This document shows, piece by piece, positions 15,871-25,580 of a DNA stretch of 56,229 nucleotides; position 1 is the first letter of the stretch; each line of letters starts with the position of its first letter. A program made the position numbers and the translations under genes. Source of the DNA: Chloroflexota bacterium. Its GTDB lineage: Bacteria > Chloroflexota > Ktedonobacteria > Ktedonobacterales > JADMIN01. The notes under the pieces were generated by a model. That model did no database searches, had not been told where the DNA came from, and worked only from the letters and a program-made list of their open reading frames with translations. Location of the stretch: contig JAJPKE010000008.1 of the NCBI GenBank assembly GCA_021323855.1, positions 1 through 56,229 of the forward strand, read 5' to 3'.

Positions 15871-16485
15871 ATGAAGAAAACCATTGAACTCACTGACCCG
15901 CGTACATTGCGCGCGCTGGCGCATCCTACCCGCCTCGCGCTGGTTGGCCTGCTCCGGCAGCACGGGTCTTTAACCGCCACCCAAGCCGCCGGAATGCTTG
16001 GGTTGAACACTGGCGCGTGTTCCTTCCACCTGCGCCAACTGGCGAAGTATGGGCTGGTCGAAGAGGTGTCTAGCCCTGGACGACAGAAGCCCTGGCGCGC
16101 TACCGCCCAGAGTACCTCGTGGCCGGCGGTGACATCTGGGCCTGAGATGGCGGCAGCAGTGCAGTTGCTCAGCACCGTTGTTGCAGAACACTATGTTACG
16201 CTCATGTTCCGCTGGCTGGAACGCCGCACGGACGAACCCGTGGAATGGCAAGAGGCAGCCTGGTTCGGGGACCTGCTCCTACACATGACTCCCCAGGAAC
16301 TGACCGCAGTAGGAAAGCAGTTGGAGGTCCTGGTAGCGCCCTACCAGCAACGGGTCGTGGAACAACCAGAGCAACGCCCGGCTGGGTCTCGGCTGGTGAC
16401 TATGTTGCACGTGGCTATTCCCCGTGAGGAAGGTTCGTACCAGAAGGAATCCGGCAACCAAAACGAGCGAGAGGATTCAGTATGA
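15871..16485 (+). CDS. ArsR-family winged-helix regulator
   Basis: About 205 residues. The N-terminal domain is an ArsR/HTH_20-type winged helix: LRALAHPTRLALVGLLRQHG, TATQAAGMLGLNTGACSFHL, RQLAKYGLVEEV. The C-terminal half (WLERRTDEPVEWQEAAWFG) resembles effector parts found in MFS-linked ArsR proteins. It overlaps the MFS gene by ATGA, so the pair forms an operon, and the regulator probably represses it through the palindrome at 15832-15855. The ligand is likely a substrate of the exporter. ATG 15871 was chosen over 15844 because the latter lies within the operator. Confidence 0.85.
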   Translation: MKKTIELTDPRTLRALAHPTRLALVGLLRQHGSLTATQAAGMLGLNTGACSFHLRQLAKYGLVEEVSSPGRQKPWRATAQSTSWPAVTSGPEMAAAVQLLSTVVAEHYVTLMFRWLERRTDEPVEWQEAAWFGDLLLHMTPQELTAVGKQLEVLVAPYQQRVVEQPEQRPAGSRLVTMLHVAIPREEGSYQKESGNQNEREDSV

Positions 16486-17780
16486 GACGTCGCTTCCGCC
16501 TGCCGCATCTGCTGCATGAACGAGTCTTTCTCCGCTTCTGGCTGGGACAAACGGTATCGCTTATCGGCGATCAGGTCGCCGTCTTTGCCATTCCGCTGGT
16601 CGCGGTACTCGTCTTGCACGCTAATCCTGCGGAGATGGGCTACCTGACTGCCGCAGGTATTGCTCCCAGCCTGTTGTTCTCTCTCCATGCGGGAGCCTGG
16701 ATTGACCATCATGGCCATCGCCGGCGCACCATGCTCATTGCTGACGCAGCCCGCGCCATATTGCTGGCGAGCATTCCAGTGGGATTTGTCCTCGGCGTGC
16801 TCACTCTCGTGCAGCTTTATGTCGTCGCCTTTGTCGTTGGCTTCTTCGATGTGTTGTTCTTCGTCGCATACAGCACCCTGTTTGTCTCCATCGTGAAGCC
16901 GGACGACTATCTCCAGGGTAACTCCTTGCTCAACGGCAGCCGTGCGATGTCTTCAGTGGTTGGGCAGAGCTTCGCCGGCATGCTCGTCGCACTCTTCACC
17001 GCGCCCGTTGCCTTGATGGCTGACGCAATCTCTTTTGTCGTCTCCGCATGGTCACTCAAGAGCATTCACCCACAGGAACCACCACCTTCTACTCCGGGCC
17101 GGGGTCAATTCACGGCTGGCCTTCGCTTTATCGCGCGCTCGGCAATTGTGCGGTCGGCGTTGGGCGCCACCGCCACCGCCAATTACTTTAACTTCGTCTT
17201 CTTTGCCCTCTTCACGCTGTACGCAGTGCGTTCGCTCGGAATTCAACCCCTGACGCTCGGACTGGTGCTGAGCGCAGGCGCTGTTGGGAGCCTGATCGGT
17301 TCCGCTTTGACAGGACCTCTCAGCCGTGTCATTGGCGTTGGCAGGGCGTTTGTGTTGAGTTGCGTCCTCTTTCCTGCGCCTTTCCTGCTCGTGCCAGCAG
17401 CTTCAGGGCATGGCGTGGCTCCGCTGGTACTTCTCTTCCTGGCCGAATTCGGCTCCGGCATCGGCGTTATGATACTCGATATCAGCGCTGGAACCATTTT
17501 CGCCGTCGTCATCCCCGATCAGGTGCGCGCGAGTGTCTCCGGCGCATACCGCATGGTCAACTATGGCATGCGCCCCCTTGGTGCGCTCACCGGCGGCGCG
17601 CTCGGCGTTCTCATCGGCGTGCGCACCACGCTCTGGCTCGCTGCCATCGGTGGCATCTTTTCCGTCGTGTGGGTGCTGTTCTCGCCGCTCCTCCACAATA
17701 AAGACAGCTTGAATCTGGTTGCAGGTGTTCAAGAGCAACGCGAAGCCACTCCTGAGCCTGAGCCTGAGCCTGTGCCGTAG
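16482..17780 (+). CDS. MFS exporter (MefA/macrolide-efflux type)
   Basis: A 12-helix major facilitator of 432 residues. The start FLRFWLGQTVSLIGDQVAVF and loop AWIDHHGHRRRTMLIADAAR (MFS loop 2-3 signature) are typical of the MFS_3 group that includes Mef macrolide exporters; ALLVLLFLAEFGSG-type helices follow. The C-terminus ends in an EPEPEPEP repeat. It is translationally coupled to the upstream ArsR regulator. The drug substrate is unknown. Confidence 0.88.
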   Translation: MRRRFRLPHLLHERVFLRFWLGQTVSLIGDQVAVFAIPLVAVLVLHANPAEMGYLTAAGIAPSLLFSLHAGAWIDHHGHRRRTMLIADAARAILLASIPVGFVLGVLTLVQLYVVAFVVGFFDVLFFVAYSTLFVSIVKPDDYLQGNSLLNGSRAMSSVVGQSFAGMLVALFTAPVALMADAISFVVSAWSLKSIHPQEPPPSTPGRGQFTAGLRFIARSAIVRSALGATATANYFNFVFFALFTLYAVRSLGIQPLTLGLVLSAGAVGSLIGSALTGPLSRVIGVGRAFVLSCVLFPAPFLLVPAASGHGVAPLVLLFLAEFGSGIGVMILDISAGTIFAVVIPDQVRASVSGAYRMVNYGMRPLGALTGGALGVLIGVRTTLWLAAIGGIFSVVWVLFSPLLHNKDSLNLVAGVQEQREATPEPEPEPVP

Positions 17781-17812
17781 CCACTCATACGCTCATTCAC
17801 CTGCCGGTTGGC

Positions 17813-19498
17813 TCAGGCGACATCGTTGATGTAGAGGCGCGCGTAGAGGCCGCCAGCGACGGCGAGCAATCCCATGCCAGTAAAGATCGTATCCACCGGG
17901 CCAAAGTGAATACCCAGGAAGGTCGCATGAAAATCCGCCAGCACGGTGCCTACCAGATAGCCAGCAATCGCCACCGAGAGAAGCGCCGCCAACTTGCCAA
18001 TAGGATTGATGACGGCGGTGACTCGGCCAACGTACTCGCGTGAGGTGGCGCGGAGCGCCAGCGCGCCTGCCGCCACAATGATTGCTGTGGCGGAGACGCC
18101 GAAGAAGAAGGCGGCGACCAGCGCCAGCGCCAGCATCGTCAGGTGTGACATCAGCGTCACAAAGAGGCCGGAGGCGATCAGCGCCATCCAGAGCAGGCGA
18201 CCCAGCCCGATGCGCTCGCCGAGCAGCGTCACCAGCAACGCACCGGCAATTGCGCCAAAGCCGAAGTCCGCGCCGAGGATACCATAGGCGCTGGGTGGCG
18301 CACCCAGATTTTCCGTGATAAAGAAATAGCCCAGCGTTTGCAACGACCCGAACCCCAACCAGGTGAGGATTTCCGAAATAAGGATGGTGCGTAGCACCGT
18401 ATGGCGCAGCACATAGCCAAAGCCAGCGATGAACTCGCGCGAGAAATGTCCTGTTTCGCCGGGGGCGAGGCTGCTGGCAGCGGGCGGCGCTTGAATCGCC
18501 AGCGATGCCAGAAAGGAAACGACGAACGAGACCGTATTGAGCAGCAGCGCCCAGGGAGCGCCTACACTAAAGACCAGCGCAGCAGATATAGGCGGACCCA
18601 GAATCACGGCCAACCCTTGAATCGCCTGGCTCGTCTCCATCGCCTGATCTTCTTTCTCTGGTGGCACGATATCCTTGATGAGCGCCAGTTGCGCAGGCAG
18701 GAAGAATTGTGAGCAGACGGTGATGATGGCAACATCGGCATAGACGACGCCCAGTATCCAGAGGTGCGGCACCTGCGCCTGTCCTATTAGCGGTAACTTG
18801 ACATCGCCCACGGGCAGGATGAGCAATGAGGAGAAGATGGCTTGCAGCAGCGTTGTGACGATCATCGTGCGTCGCTTATCCCAACGGTCCACAAAGACGC
18901 CAGCGATAGGCCCGACGACAATCTGCGGCACCACCGCCGCAATGATGACGCCACTGACGGCGATTGGCGCCCAGCTCTGCCCCTTCGCCACGAAGGTCGC
19001 CACCCACAACACAAGCGTCGTATCCCAGGCGTAGTCACCAACGCTGGAGATGGCCTGTCCCCACCAGAGCAGCGCGAAGTTGCGATTGATAAAGACAGTT
19101 CTGGCAAGCCGCCGCACGCCAGCCGGCAGCTCGTGCTCTGGCGCGGCGGGCTGAACCGTCCGTCCAGCGGCCCCGGCGGTGTAGCGCATCGGCGCGCCGA
19201 CCATCCGCAGCAGCGGGCGCTGCGCGGCCTGGCCATGCGGCCCAGAATTGTTGGCGCCACGAGCGGCGCGCGCAGCGGAGCCAGGTGTGGAAGCGGCGGG
19301 CGGCGTGGCAAGGGTCGCCGGTGCAATCCTGCGTTCAGTAGCTCTATTGGCGGCTTTATTGGCTCTGGTGGGCTTCACCGGCTTGGATGGCAGATGCCGG
19401 ACACGCAGACCGGATGGGTTATCCGGCGGTGTTGATGCTGTTGATGCTGTTGATGCTGTTGACCGCTTTGATGGTTGCCTCTTGGGGGCGCTTGACAT
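17813..19498 (-). CDS. MFS transporter with long disordered N-terminus
   Basis: Residues 1-125 are low complexity and Ser/Thr/Ala/Arg-rich, including a TASTASTAS repeat from a 9-bp minisatellite (about 19432-19462). The MFS domain begins with FINRNFALLWWGQAISSVGD and has the loop GVFVDRWDKRRTMIVTT; twelve helices follow to the end. It is most like MFS_3 macrolide-type exporters, as is the convergent neighbour at 16482, but shares little beyond the family motifs. ATG 19498 was chosen; a GTG at 19516 is the alternative. No regulator is adjacent. Confidence 0.85.
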   Translation of the reverse strand: MSSAPKRQPSKRSTASTASTASTPPDNPSGLRVRHLPSKPVKPTRANKAANRATERRIAPATLATPPAASTPGSAARAARGANNSGPHGQAAQRPLLRMVGAPMRYTAGAAGRTVQPAAPEHELPAGVRRLARTVFINRNFALLWWGQAISSVGDYAWDTTLVLWVATFVAKGQSWAPIAVSGVIIAAVVPQIVVGPIAGVFVDRWDKRRTMIVTTLLQAIFSSLLILPVGDVKLPLIGQAQVPHLWILGVVYADVAIITVCSQFFLPAQLALIKDIVPPEKEDQAMETSQAIQGLAVILGPPISAALVFSVGAPWALLLNTVSFVVSFLASLAIQAPPAASSLAPGETGHFSREFIAGFGYVLRHTVLRTILISEILTWLGFGSLQTLGYFFITENLGAPPSAYGILGADFGFGAIAGALLVTLLGERIGLGRLLWMALIASGLFVTLMSHLTMLALALVAAFFFGVSATAIIVAAGALALRATSREYVGRVTAVINPIGKLAALLSVAIAGYLVGTVLADFHATFLGIHFGPVDTIFTGMGLLAVAGGLYARLYINDVA

Positions 19499-19754
19499 GG
19501 CGAAACTGCTCTCCACGTGTTGTGTGCATATGCGAGAGCGCCGCGACGAACCTGCATCAGCGCAGCGCAGCCAGTGCAGTCTAGCGCGGACCGTGCAGGT
19601 GATTCATCCCGTATCCCGTATGAGGTCGCGGCACCCGTATGATAGATAGTCTTAACATGCCAGTACGAAACAAGGCATGTCCTATCTACATCGTAGTCGC
19701 AGAGGACAGGCCAAAGCTGCGCCGGGTTGCCTATTGCCTGGCGCTTATCCAGAC

Positions 19755-21635
19755 TTATCCACCCTGGCCGGTGAGCAGACCATAGAACAGCAGGATGGTG
19801 GCGGCGGACATGACGAGCGCAATGGCGATGAGGCCAATATTCGTTAGCCGGCCCAGACGATACGACTGCATGATCTTGCGATTATTGCCCACCAGGAACA
19901 ATAACACCACCAGCACCGGCGCGAGAATCCCCTGCAAGACGTTGGCGGAAAACATCAACTGGATGGGATCGAAGCCAAGCAACGCCACCACCAGGCTGAC
20001 GATCAGCGCGCCGGTGAGAATGAGATAAAACCCCTCATTCTGCCAGGGTTTCTTCCAGAGGCTGGCCGGCCAGCCAAATGTACCGGAGACCGCATACGAT
20101 GTGCTAGCTAGCAATACAGGGATGGCAACTAAACCAGCGCCGATGAAGCCGAGCGCAAAAAGATATTTGGCGTATGGACCAAGCAGCGGCTCCAGCGCGC
20201 GTGCGGCGTCTGCGGCGGTGCTGACGGACTCGTGGTGCGTGAAAAGTGTGGCCGAGGTGCAGACAATGATGGCATAGGCCACCAGATTGCCGCTGATCGT
20301 GCCGGCGGCGATGTCTAGCGCCGCCTCGCGTAGTTGCTGCTTGCGCTTGCCAGCGCGCTTCTCCTCTTTTTCTCCCTGCACCTGCCAGTAGATTGTATAC
20401 GGCGAGACGGTTGCCCCTAAGAGCGCCACGGCGCTGCTGATGCTGGCAAAATTAAGGCCGATCTGCGGCACAAATGTTCCTTTGAGGACCAATCCCCAGT
20501 TCGCGCCGGAAAAGAGGCCAGTGATGAGATAAGCGGCAAACGCCAGGCTCATCGCCAGGAAGATCCTTTTAATGACGCCAAAGTTCTGATAGACCGTCAG
20601 ATACCAGAGGATAACGGCCACCGGCACGACAAACCATTCCCAGGCCAGCCCGGTGAAGAGTTGCAGGCCAGTGCCGATGGCGACCAGATCCGCAGCAATG
20701 AGCGCAGTGTTGGACACGATCAGAATCAGCGACGCGGGCACGGCCACCTTGCGGCCATAGTGTTCTCGCAGCAGCTCCGCCAGCCCTTGCTGTGTGATGC
20801 GTCCCACTTTCGCGCAGGTATACTGCACCGCCTGATAGAGTGGGGTGGAGAGGAGCATCAGCCAGAGTTGGCCGTAACCGTTGGTTGCGCCATTGACGGA
20901 GTATGATGTGACCGCTGATGAGTCGTTGCCCGCCATACCGCTCAGCAGTCCGGGGCCAAGATCCCGCCAGGAAAAGGAGTGCTTTGCGGATGCGACTTCT
21001 GCCTCTGTCTCTGTCTCTGCTGCCTCCGTATCCGCTGCCTCCGTCTCCACTGCCTCTGCTGCCGCTGTTGCTTCAGCCGGGCGCGTGCGCCGTAGATTCG
21101 CGCGTCTCGAGCGAGATCGTCTGGCATCAATGCGCGCGCTTTGCGCCTCCAAACGCCGCAAGCCCTCAGTCGTCGGCACCTCCTGCTCTACTTTCTCCAG
21201 CAGGGTTTCCGCTTGCTCCGGCGCCGATTCTTCCAGTTCCTCAGCGCCGCGAGCCGAGAGCGCCTTGATCTCCTCTTTGCTTGTTCGCAGCATCACCTTG
21301 CCATCAGTGGGCTGCTGCTCTCTCGCCTGTTCATCTGCGGTCTTGCCGGTAGCCGCAGGAGGAACAGGCTCTTGAGCGGGTTCAACGGATTGCACGCGGT
21401 CGGCGGGAACTTCCAGCGTCTTCTTGAAGATCGCGCCCTTTTCCACGACCACTTTTTCGATATTGCCCTGTGGATCACGCTGGACTTCCTTGACCCTGGG
21501 CTTGCTGACATCTTCTTCGCCCAGGTCTCCTTCCGTCGCCTCAACCTCCATCCCCGGCGTAACCTCTTCAGCGGGGTCGCCAGTGCGCGTCCGGCGCGCC
21601 TGAGAAGTCTTTCGGCTGGTCTTCCTGTTGCTCAT
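19755..21635 (-). CDS. Nramp-related divalent cation transporter with PRC-like N-terminal extension
   Basis: Residues 1-220 are cytoplasmic. One part (KEVQRDPQGNIEKVVVEKG then FKKTLEVPADRVQSVEP) resembles a PRC-barrel/DUF2171 unit; the rest is acidic and Ala/Glu-rich with an EAADTEAAETETEAE repeat. The transporter starts at LGPGLLSGMAGNDSSAVTSY. The Nramp TM1 motif DPGN reads DSSA here, keeping only the Asp, and the TM6 MPH motif reads SPY in GATVSPYTIYW. Loss of the Met ligand is known in Nramp-related magnesium transporters, so hard-metal (Mg2+) transport is a plausible inference over Mn2+/Fe2+. Confidence 0.8.
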   Translation of the reverse strand: MSNRKTSRKTSQARRTRTGDPAEEVTPGMEVEATEGDLGEEDVSKPRVKEVQRDPQGNIEKVVVEKGAIFKKTLEVPADRVQSVEPAQEPVPPAATGKTADEQAREQQPTDGKVMLRTSKEEIKALSARGAEELEESAPEQAETLLEKVEQEVPTTEGLRRLEAQSARIDARRSRSRRANLRRTRPAEATAAAEAVETEAADTEAAETETEAEVASAKHSFSWRDLGPGLLSGMAGNDSSAVTSYSVNGATNGYGQLWLMLLSTPLYQAVQYTCAKVGRITQQGLAELLREHYGRKVAVPASLILIVSNTALIAADLVAIGTGLQLFTGLAWEWFVVPVAVILWYLTVYQNFGVIKRIFLAMSLAFAAYLITGLFSGANWGLVLKGTFVPQIGLNFASISSAVALLGATVSPYTIYWQVQGEKEEKRAGKRKQQLREAALDIAAGTISGNLVAYAIIVCTSATLFTHHESVSTAADAARALEPLLGPYAKYLFALGFIGAGLVAIPVLLASTSYAVSGTFGWPASLWKKPWQNEGFYLILTGALIVSLVVALLGFDPIQLMFSANVLQGILAPVLVVLLFLVGNNRKIMQSYRLGRLTNIGLIAIALVMSAATILLFYGLLTGQGG

Positions 21636-22144
21636 CTACCCCCCTTATTTGGTAGAATGTCCATAAATTCCTAGAAACTCGCTATCGCCACCTCAGCATT
21701 TTTCAGTGCTACCTTAGCATTTTCCAGGCCAATTCTTCCATAAGGCATCATAGCCCGTATGGCGCTTCTACGCAATTTTATCGCAGCGTGATATGTGGCA
21801 CGCATTGTGCAGCTATCTGTTGGTATGGGGGCCGACAATGGGGTCGGTCACTGGGAAATCTTGGGGCCGGGCAGCGAGCGCGGACGATCACTCGTCATGA
21901 CCCGGCAGGTGCAGATTACTGCGGGAAAACGTCTTGGTGGTTTGCTCTGGCTATGATGGCCTGGCAAATCGCCCCTGAAAAGAGGAGAAGCGGAAGAACA
22001 ACGGTTTGCAGGAAGCAAGTTGAAAATCGCTGTTCGTCTCCTTTTGCTGGCCACGCTGAAGTAAGGACCCAGTTGTTTTGGAACACCTTCAGTCGTGGCC
22101 GGAGGTTTGAGGATAAGGATATCCACTCAGCCCTCTTGTTTGAA
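21636..22144. other. Gap without a recognisable gene
   Basis: Open frames of up to 92 codons on the minus strand show no recognisable domain or convincing start. At 21693-21735 AGCATTTTTCAG and AGCATTTTCCAG form an imperfect direct repeat upstream of the Nramp gene. The stretch 21790-22140 could be decayed coding DNA, but I cannot identify it. Confidence 0.4.
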
Positions 22145-22765
22145 CTACACATTCATCCCCAACCGGCGCGCGATGGCGGCGTCGAGTGGATAGACTCGCT
22201 CAGGCGGCAGAAGATCGCGGGCGCGGCGTGTGTCGCCCTGCGCCAGCAATCCGGCGATGCGGCGCGCCAATGGTGTGGTGTCGTTAATTTCGACGGTCCA
22301 GACCTGGACGTAGCGCTCGATGATATGGCGGCTCAGCCCCACCTGGATGCTGCGCTGCGACAAGAGCGCCAGCCCATTGCCGGAGAGCGCGCGTTCCGGA
22401 TCCCACTGCACCCGCACCGGCGCGGTATCCAGCAGCTTACGCCATTCGCCGGTGTCGCGGTATACCTGCGGGTTGGGGGTGGTCAGCACTGCCTGCGCCA
22501 GCGCCTCTTCCCAGCCCGCGCGCGTGATGCGAATCGCCAGGATGCGCTCCTGCCCTGGCTTGCGTCCCCAATCGCTGCGCGCCATCATCCACAAAAACGA
22601 GGGTTTGATCCAGGTCATGCGGTTGAGCGAGAACGGCGGCACGAAGCGCCCTGCACGCAACGCCGCCTGCACGATGATCTCGTTATACGCTTGATACACG
22701 GTGATGGTGTCATGGTCGTAGACGGCGCGAATCTCATAGAGTTTATCTGTTTTGTTGGTTTCCAT
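22145..22765 (-). CDS. DUF4291 domain-containing protein
   Basis: A 206-residue protein with the DUF4291 signature: YEIRAVYDHDTITVYQAYNE, NRMTWIKPSFLWMMARSDWG, then GQERILAIRITRAGWEEAL. The conserved TWIKPSFLWM core is diagnostic. Biochemical function is not known to me. AAGGAGG precedes ATG 22765. It stands alone. Confidence 0.88.
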   Translation of the reverse strand: METNKTDKLYEIRAVYDHDTITVYQAYNEIIVQAALRAGRFVPPFSLNRMTWIKPSFLWMMARSDWGRKPGQERILAIRITRAGWEEALAQAVLTTPNPQVYRDTGEWRKLLDTAPVRVQWDPERALSGNGLALLSQRSIQVGLSRHIIERYVQVWTVEINDTTPLARRIAGLLAQGDTRRARDLLPPERVYPLDAAIARRLGMNV

Positions 22766-22905
22766 TGGCTGTCCCTCCTTGCCTACAGTGTAGCAGTCCG
22801 TTGCCCTGTGTGACTGGCAGATTTCCCCTGAGCATTATCCCGTCCACATTATCTCATCATTTCCCGCATCCCCGCGCATCTCTTGCAGCTTGTTCGCGCT
22901 GGCTC

Positions 22906-23709
22906 TTATCCAGGATACTCACCGCCGCCCGCTGCAAAAATCGCTGACCAGCCACCGCCCTGCCAGCTTACGTCCATTTTATAGCAACCGGCATGCGGAA
23001 TGAAGAGTAACGTTTGATATGTTATCCACCCCACCGCCGCTGGTTCATCTACTGATGGGTTCATGGTGAGGACCGGCATCTGCGGGCTGTTCCCGCCCTC
23101 CGCCCACCAGGCGGCCTCGCCGGTTTGCAGATCATAGGCGCGCACTGTCACCGTTGGGTGCGCATTCGGGCCAATCGCCCAGATCATGAAGATATTCGGC
23201 CAGATTGGGGCAGTGGTTGGCTCTGGGGTCGTCTGGGGAATAGCATAGGAGCCTTGCGGCAGATAGCCTTCGGGTACCCAGACAGGTGCTGCACCGCTGA
23301 GTTGCACAGTGCTGCCGACGAAACCACCAAAGGCGGGAACGGTGATGGTATTGAGCGCAGGCGAGGATGGGCAATTCGTTGGTGGCGGAGCCAGCAGCTT
23401 CGACATGGGCAGCGGTGTCGGCTCCAGCACTCGTGTCGCTGTTGGGGGCGCAATTGGCGAGGGATAGCCAGTGAAGCCACTCGCGTGGTTATGCAGCGGC
23501 GCCCAGACGCTGGCGATCACCACCAGCGCCAGCAACACGGAGGCCGCCCCCAGCGCGAGCCGCCAGCGCCAGCTCAGCAACGCACCGGGAAACGGCGATT
23601 GCCGCTGCGCAGGCGGCGATGCTGGCGTGGACGAACCTGGCGAACTTGATGAGGTTGATGAGTCAGGCGGTGAGCGTAGATCGCTCACCTCGAATTCGGG
23701 ATCGTCCAT
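22906..23709 (-). CDS. Hypothetical single-pass membrane protein
   Basis: A Ser/Pro-rich cytoplasmic N-terminus of about 55 residues (SSTSSSSPGSSTPASPP), one transmembrane helix (LALGAASVLLALVVIASVWA) and an extracytoplasmic domain of about 180 residues ending in WQGGGWSAIFAAGGGEYPG. The outer domain contains a VRAYDLQTGEAAWW-like stretch and Cys pairs (NCPSS, AGCYKMD) that may form a disulfide. I do not recognise the family. GGAGG lies 6 nt before ATG 23709; the longer frame to 23790 lacks such a site. Confidence 0.7.
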   Translation of the reverse strand: MDDPEFEVSDLRSPPDSSTSSSSPGSSTPASPPAQRQSPFPGALLSWRWRLALGAASVLLALVVIASVWAPLHNHASGFTGYPSPIAPPTATRVLEPTPLPMSKLLAPPPTNCPSSPALNTITVPAFGGFVGSTVQLSGAAPVWVPEGYLPQGSYAIPQTTPEPTTAPIWPNIFMIWAIGPNAHPTVTVRAYDLQTGEAAWWAEGGNSPQMPVLTMNPSVDEPAAVGWITYQTLLFIPHAGCYKMDVSWQGGGWSAIFAAGGGEYPG

Positions 23710-23956
23710 CGCACGCCTCCCCGCTCGCTGTGGCGACGATTGCGAGGATTCTACTGCTCTGATGGCCTGTAGTATACGCGATCTACCCAAACGGGCGTTA
23801 TGAGCGACACGTCTATCTTTCCTTGCGTCTTTCCATTCGTGACGTTTGGACGTATATAGTAATAGAAATTGATAGAAGCGAAACTATTGAACATAGATCG
23901 CGCAGACAATGAGCAATCACTAAACGGGCAGAGACAGACATAGATACGAGGCGCAA

Positions 23957-25507
23957 ATGACGACAGGCGAGCGAGGAGGGCACGGCAAGGCGGCGAGTGA
24001 GCGGCCTCGTCGGCGTGTGCGCAGGATGCCGCAGGGACATGCCAGCAACAAGCAGAATGTGTTCATATCCCCAACTCCAGCAATTTCGCAAACTTCGCAG
24101 ACTACTACAACGACGCCGGAGACAACGGAGCCTAACGCTGAACGATATAGAACACAGGAGAGAGTACAGGCGCCGTTACAGCCATCATTACCAGGTGCAG
24201 TGACGACAACAACACCCATAACGGAGACCGCAAAGCCCGCACAGCCGGTTGAGCGCATAGAGACAGTAGGCTATCTGGGGACGAGCGCGCCGCCTATCGA
24301 AGCGCCGTCCTGGCAGCGCCGCATCTATATCGAACGCGCCGCTGATCTCGCGGCGCTCTGCCGCGACCTGATGCAGGCCGACGTGCTGGCGCTGGATGCG
24401 GAGTTCTCGCAGCCGCGTATCCGCCTGCCGGAAGAGCCGTCACACCGGCTGGCGCTGCTACAACTGGCGGTTGATGGCAACTATCGCGCCTCCTACGTGG
24501 TAGATACGCAGCGCATCGGCGACCTCTCGCCGCTGCAAGCGCCGTTCGCGGACGCGCATATTCTCAAGCTCTTCCATGGCATCGGCTCCGATGCGAAGGT
24601 GCTGGCGACGCGCGGCCTCGTCGCCCGCAACACGCTAGACCTGGAGGCGGTCAGCCGGTCGCTCTTTGGCCAGCGTGAATCGGGATTGCAGACGATGTTG
24701 CTGCGCGCCTGTGGTGTGCGGCTGGATAAGAGCTATCAGCGCGCGGACTGGTCGCGCCGTCCATTGACGCCGGGGATGCTGGCCTATGCCGCGCAGGACG
24801 CTGAGATGACGCTGGTGTTGTATCGCTGGCTGGAGGCGCATTACGCCTGGGCGGTTGCCCTGCACCATACGCCAGCCGATGAGGTGCCGCCTGCCGTCGC
24901 GGAGTGGGTGCTACCGTACCTAGAAGGTTCGCGTCCGCGCCATGCCGCGCTGGCCGTGGCGGAGGCTGGCATCGCCACCAACATTACGGCGCAGGAACAG
25001 GCGCTCCGCCAGGCGCTCGCCGCCGTTCATCATCCGCCACAGCGCGCGCGCGTGATGCGACTCATCACGGATCTGGAGCTGACGCGGCTGGCACCCGACC
25101 TGCGCCCGTACCTCACTGCGCCGGCCTCAGAGGAGCGGCAGAGCGCGGCGCGGGCGATAGGTCGCCTGCACGACAAATCCGCCATCGAGTTGATACGTCC
25201 GCTGCTGCATGATCCAGTGCAGGATGTACGGCAGGCGGCGCTGCTGGCCCTGGAACAACTCAGCGGCAGCCGCCCGCCAGTCTCACGCCTGCCCTATGCG
25301 CACCAACCGCATCCGGTACATCAGCCACATACAGCCGGTCGCGTCACCAGCGGTGCCGTGAGCGCAGTGAAATGGAGCAGCGAGCCGGAGGACGACGCTG
25401 CGCCCGTCACCGGCGGCTGGCAGGAGGCGCTGCGTGCACGCTTCGGCATGGCTGCCACTGCTGCACCTGACGATAACACCGGCAAAGACGACACAAGTAG
25501 AGAATAG
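23957..25507 (+). CDS. RNase D-like 3'-5' exonuclease with C-terminal HEAT-like repeats
   Basis: Residues 1-115 are Thr/Pro-rich and probably disordered. Residues 122-300 are a DEDDy exonuclease: Asp147 and Glu149 in LALDAEF, Asp212 in FHGIGSDAKVL, Tyr277 and Asp281 in YAAQDAEMTL, the complete metal-ligand set of RNase D. The segment LGTRK-type HRDC features are not clear; instead residues 385-440 contain HEAT-like helices (EERQSAARAIGRLHD, VQDVRQAALLALEQL). RNase D trims structured RNA 3' ends; the HEAT part suggests a binding surface. It stands alone. Confidence 0.82.
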   Translation: MTTGERGGHGKAASERPRRRVRRMPQGHASNKQNVFISPTPAISQTSQTTTTTPETTEPNAERYRTQERVQAPLQPSLPGAVTTTTPITETAKPAQPVERIETVGYLGTSAPPIEAPSWQRRIYIERAADLAALCRDLMQADVLALDAEFSQPRIRLPEEPSHRLALLQLAVDGNYRASYVVDTQRIGDLSPLQAPFADAHILKLFHGIGSDAKVLATRGLVARNTLDLEAVSRSLFGQRESGLQTMLLRACGVRLDKSYQRADWSRRPLTPGMLAYAAQDAEMTLVLYRWLEAHYAWAVALHHTPADEVPPAVAEWVLPYLEGSRPRHAALAVAEAGIATNITAQEQALRQALAAVHHPPQRARVMRLITDLELTRLAPDLRPYLTAPASEERQSAARAIGRLHDKSAIELIRPLLHDPVQDVRQAALLALEQLSGSRPPVSRLPYAHQPHPVHQPHTAGRVTSGAVSAVKWSSEPEDDAAPVTGGWQEALRARFGMAATAAPDDNTGKDDTSRE

Positions 25508-25580
25508 ATGCCCGCATGCTACGGCTTCGACATGGTGCGAACATGGAGGGTGGCGATTCCTTGATAATCACTGATAATCG

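Noticed and set aside
21788..22813. 341-codon plus-strand frame across DUF4291
   Set aside because: Mostly antisense to the DUF4291 gene; the unmatched first part is not recognisable.
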